DNA from: a virus
Virus record (IMG/VR): IMGVR_UViG_3300033182_001189
Location: 1-39,936 of that record
Strand: one strand, 5' to 3'
DNA length: 39,936 nucleotides
In this document: positions 39,347 to 39,936 of the stretch, one piece after another
Layout of the letters: each line of letters opens with the position of its first letter
Numbering within the stretch: position 1 is the stretch's first letter
Program-made: the position numbers and the translations under genes
Notes under the pieces: model-generated
Database searches by the model: none
Seen by the model: only the letters and a program-made list of their open reading frames with translations
What the model was told of the DNA's origin: nothing

Positions 39347-39936
39347 TGATGTTTATTTGGGCAACCCTTTGCTCAAAAAAGCAAATACGCCTATTGAATT
39401 TACACAGGAGCAAGTTTTAGAATTCATCAAGTGTAAAGATGATCCTGTGTATTTTGCAAATAATTATGTGAAAATTGTCTCACTGGACGAAGGTCTTGTG
39501 CCATTCAGTCCGTATCACTTTCAAGAGAAGTTAATTAACAATTTCCATAGGAATAGATTCAATATTTGCAAAATGCCACGACAGACTGGTAAGTCCACCA
39601 CTGTGGTTTCTTATCTATTACATTATCTTATCTTTAATGATAGCGTCAACATTGGTATTCTTGCTAACAAAGCAGCAACTGCTAGAGAATTGTTAGGAAG
39701 ATTAGCAACTGCTTACGAAAACTTGCCAAAATGGATGCAACAAGGTATTATAGCATGGAACAAAGGAAACATAGAGTTAGAAAATGGCAGTAAGATATTG
39801 GCAGCTTCTACATCTGCGAGTGCTGTCCGAGGCATGTCGTTCAATATCCTCTTCCTCGATGAGTTCGCGTTCGTCCCTAATCACATCGCTGACTCCTTCT
39901 TTGCATCTGTTTATCCTACTATTACTTCTGGTAAAA
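39339..39936 (+). CDS. 17: Large terminase subunit gp17 (partial, cut by the window end)
   Basis: The first 199 residues. FTQEQVLEFIKCKDDPVYFA and PFSPYHFQEKLINNFHRNRF lead to the Walker A RQTGKST (81-87), then ILANKAATARELLGRLATAY and the Walker B LFLDEFAF (171-178). This is the N-terminal ATPase that powers DNA translocation. The nuclease half lies beyond the window. GGGGGG (39326-39331) is placed for ATG 39339; in-frame ATG 39333 is too close to it. Start overlaps the HNH gene by 8 nt. Confidence 0.95.
   Translation, partial: MSSDVYLGNPLLKKANTPIEFTQEQVLEFIKCKDDPVYFANNYVKIVSLDEGLVPFSPYHFQEKLINNFHRNRFNICKMPRQTGKSTTVVSYLLHYLIFNDSVNIGILANKAATARELLGRLATAYENLPKWMQQGIIAWNKGNIELENGSKILAASTSASAVRGMSFNILFLDEFAFVPNHIADSFFASVYPTITSGK

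Overview
The window is part of the genome of a T4-like myovirus. It is most probably a cyanophage of marine Synechococcus or Prochlorococcus, or a close relative. Evidence: the baseplate-to-terminase block runs in T4-like order (gp25, gp6, giant gp7, gp8, DUF4815-type protein, fibre genes, gp13, gp14, gp15, gp16, gp17). T4-type late promoters with core NATAAATA lie before several structural operons. Many tiny genes of the kind carried by cyanomyoviruses are present. Every gene I can support is on the + strand. Assignments are by recognition of sequence patterns, not by database search.

Region 1 (1-3918) is an accessory block of small, mostly unrecognised genes (38-114 aa). It is visibly richer in G+C than the rest. 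Several genes sit in their own cassette: a GC-rich hairpin, a sigma70-like -10 hexamer, a conserved CAGTTC(A) element exactly 5 nt after the hexamer, a short leader with no Shine-Dalgarno sequence, then the gene. The same element precedes the gene at 4757, and a variant precedes the gene at 5296. At 830-1492 four tiny genes are chained by overlapping stop and start codons.

Region 2 (3919-6593) is gene-poor. It holds an AT-rich stretch, seven tandem 22-bp units (4106-4259), a dispersed element of about 80 bp (4561 and 5037), a clear intrinsic terminator (4954-4986), a cysteine-rich protein of unknown function (5296-5967), and about 580 bp with hairpins and short repeats but no convincing gene.

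Region 3 (6594-8869) carries small genes, a GT-A-fold glycosyltransferase-like protein (6951), conserved small phage proteins, and the first late promoter.

Region 4 (8909-39936) is the virion block. It encodes the baseplate wedge (gp25, gp6, gp7 of 3433 aa, gp8), a 2413-aa DUF4815-type protein, small accessory virion proteins, an 804-aa fibre with three 55-aa repeats, neck and tail-completion proteins (gp13, gp14, gp15), and the packaging genes gp16 and gp17 (gp17 runs off the end). A free-standing HNH homing endonuclease overlaps the start of gp17. Together the products build the baseplate, fibres and neck and package DNA.

The most interesting observations are the repeated promoter/leader cassette, the 22-bp tandem array, the dispersed 80-bp element, and a set of small beta-rich modules. 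These modules recur inside gp7 and also appear in gp8, the DUF4815 protein, gp14 and gp15.
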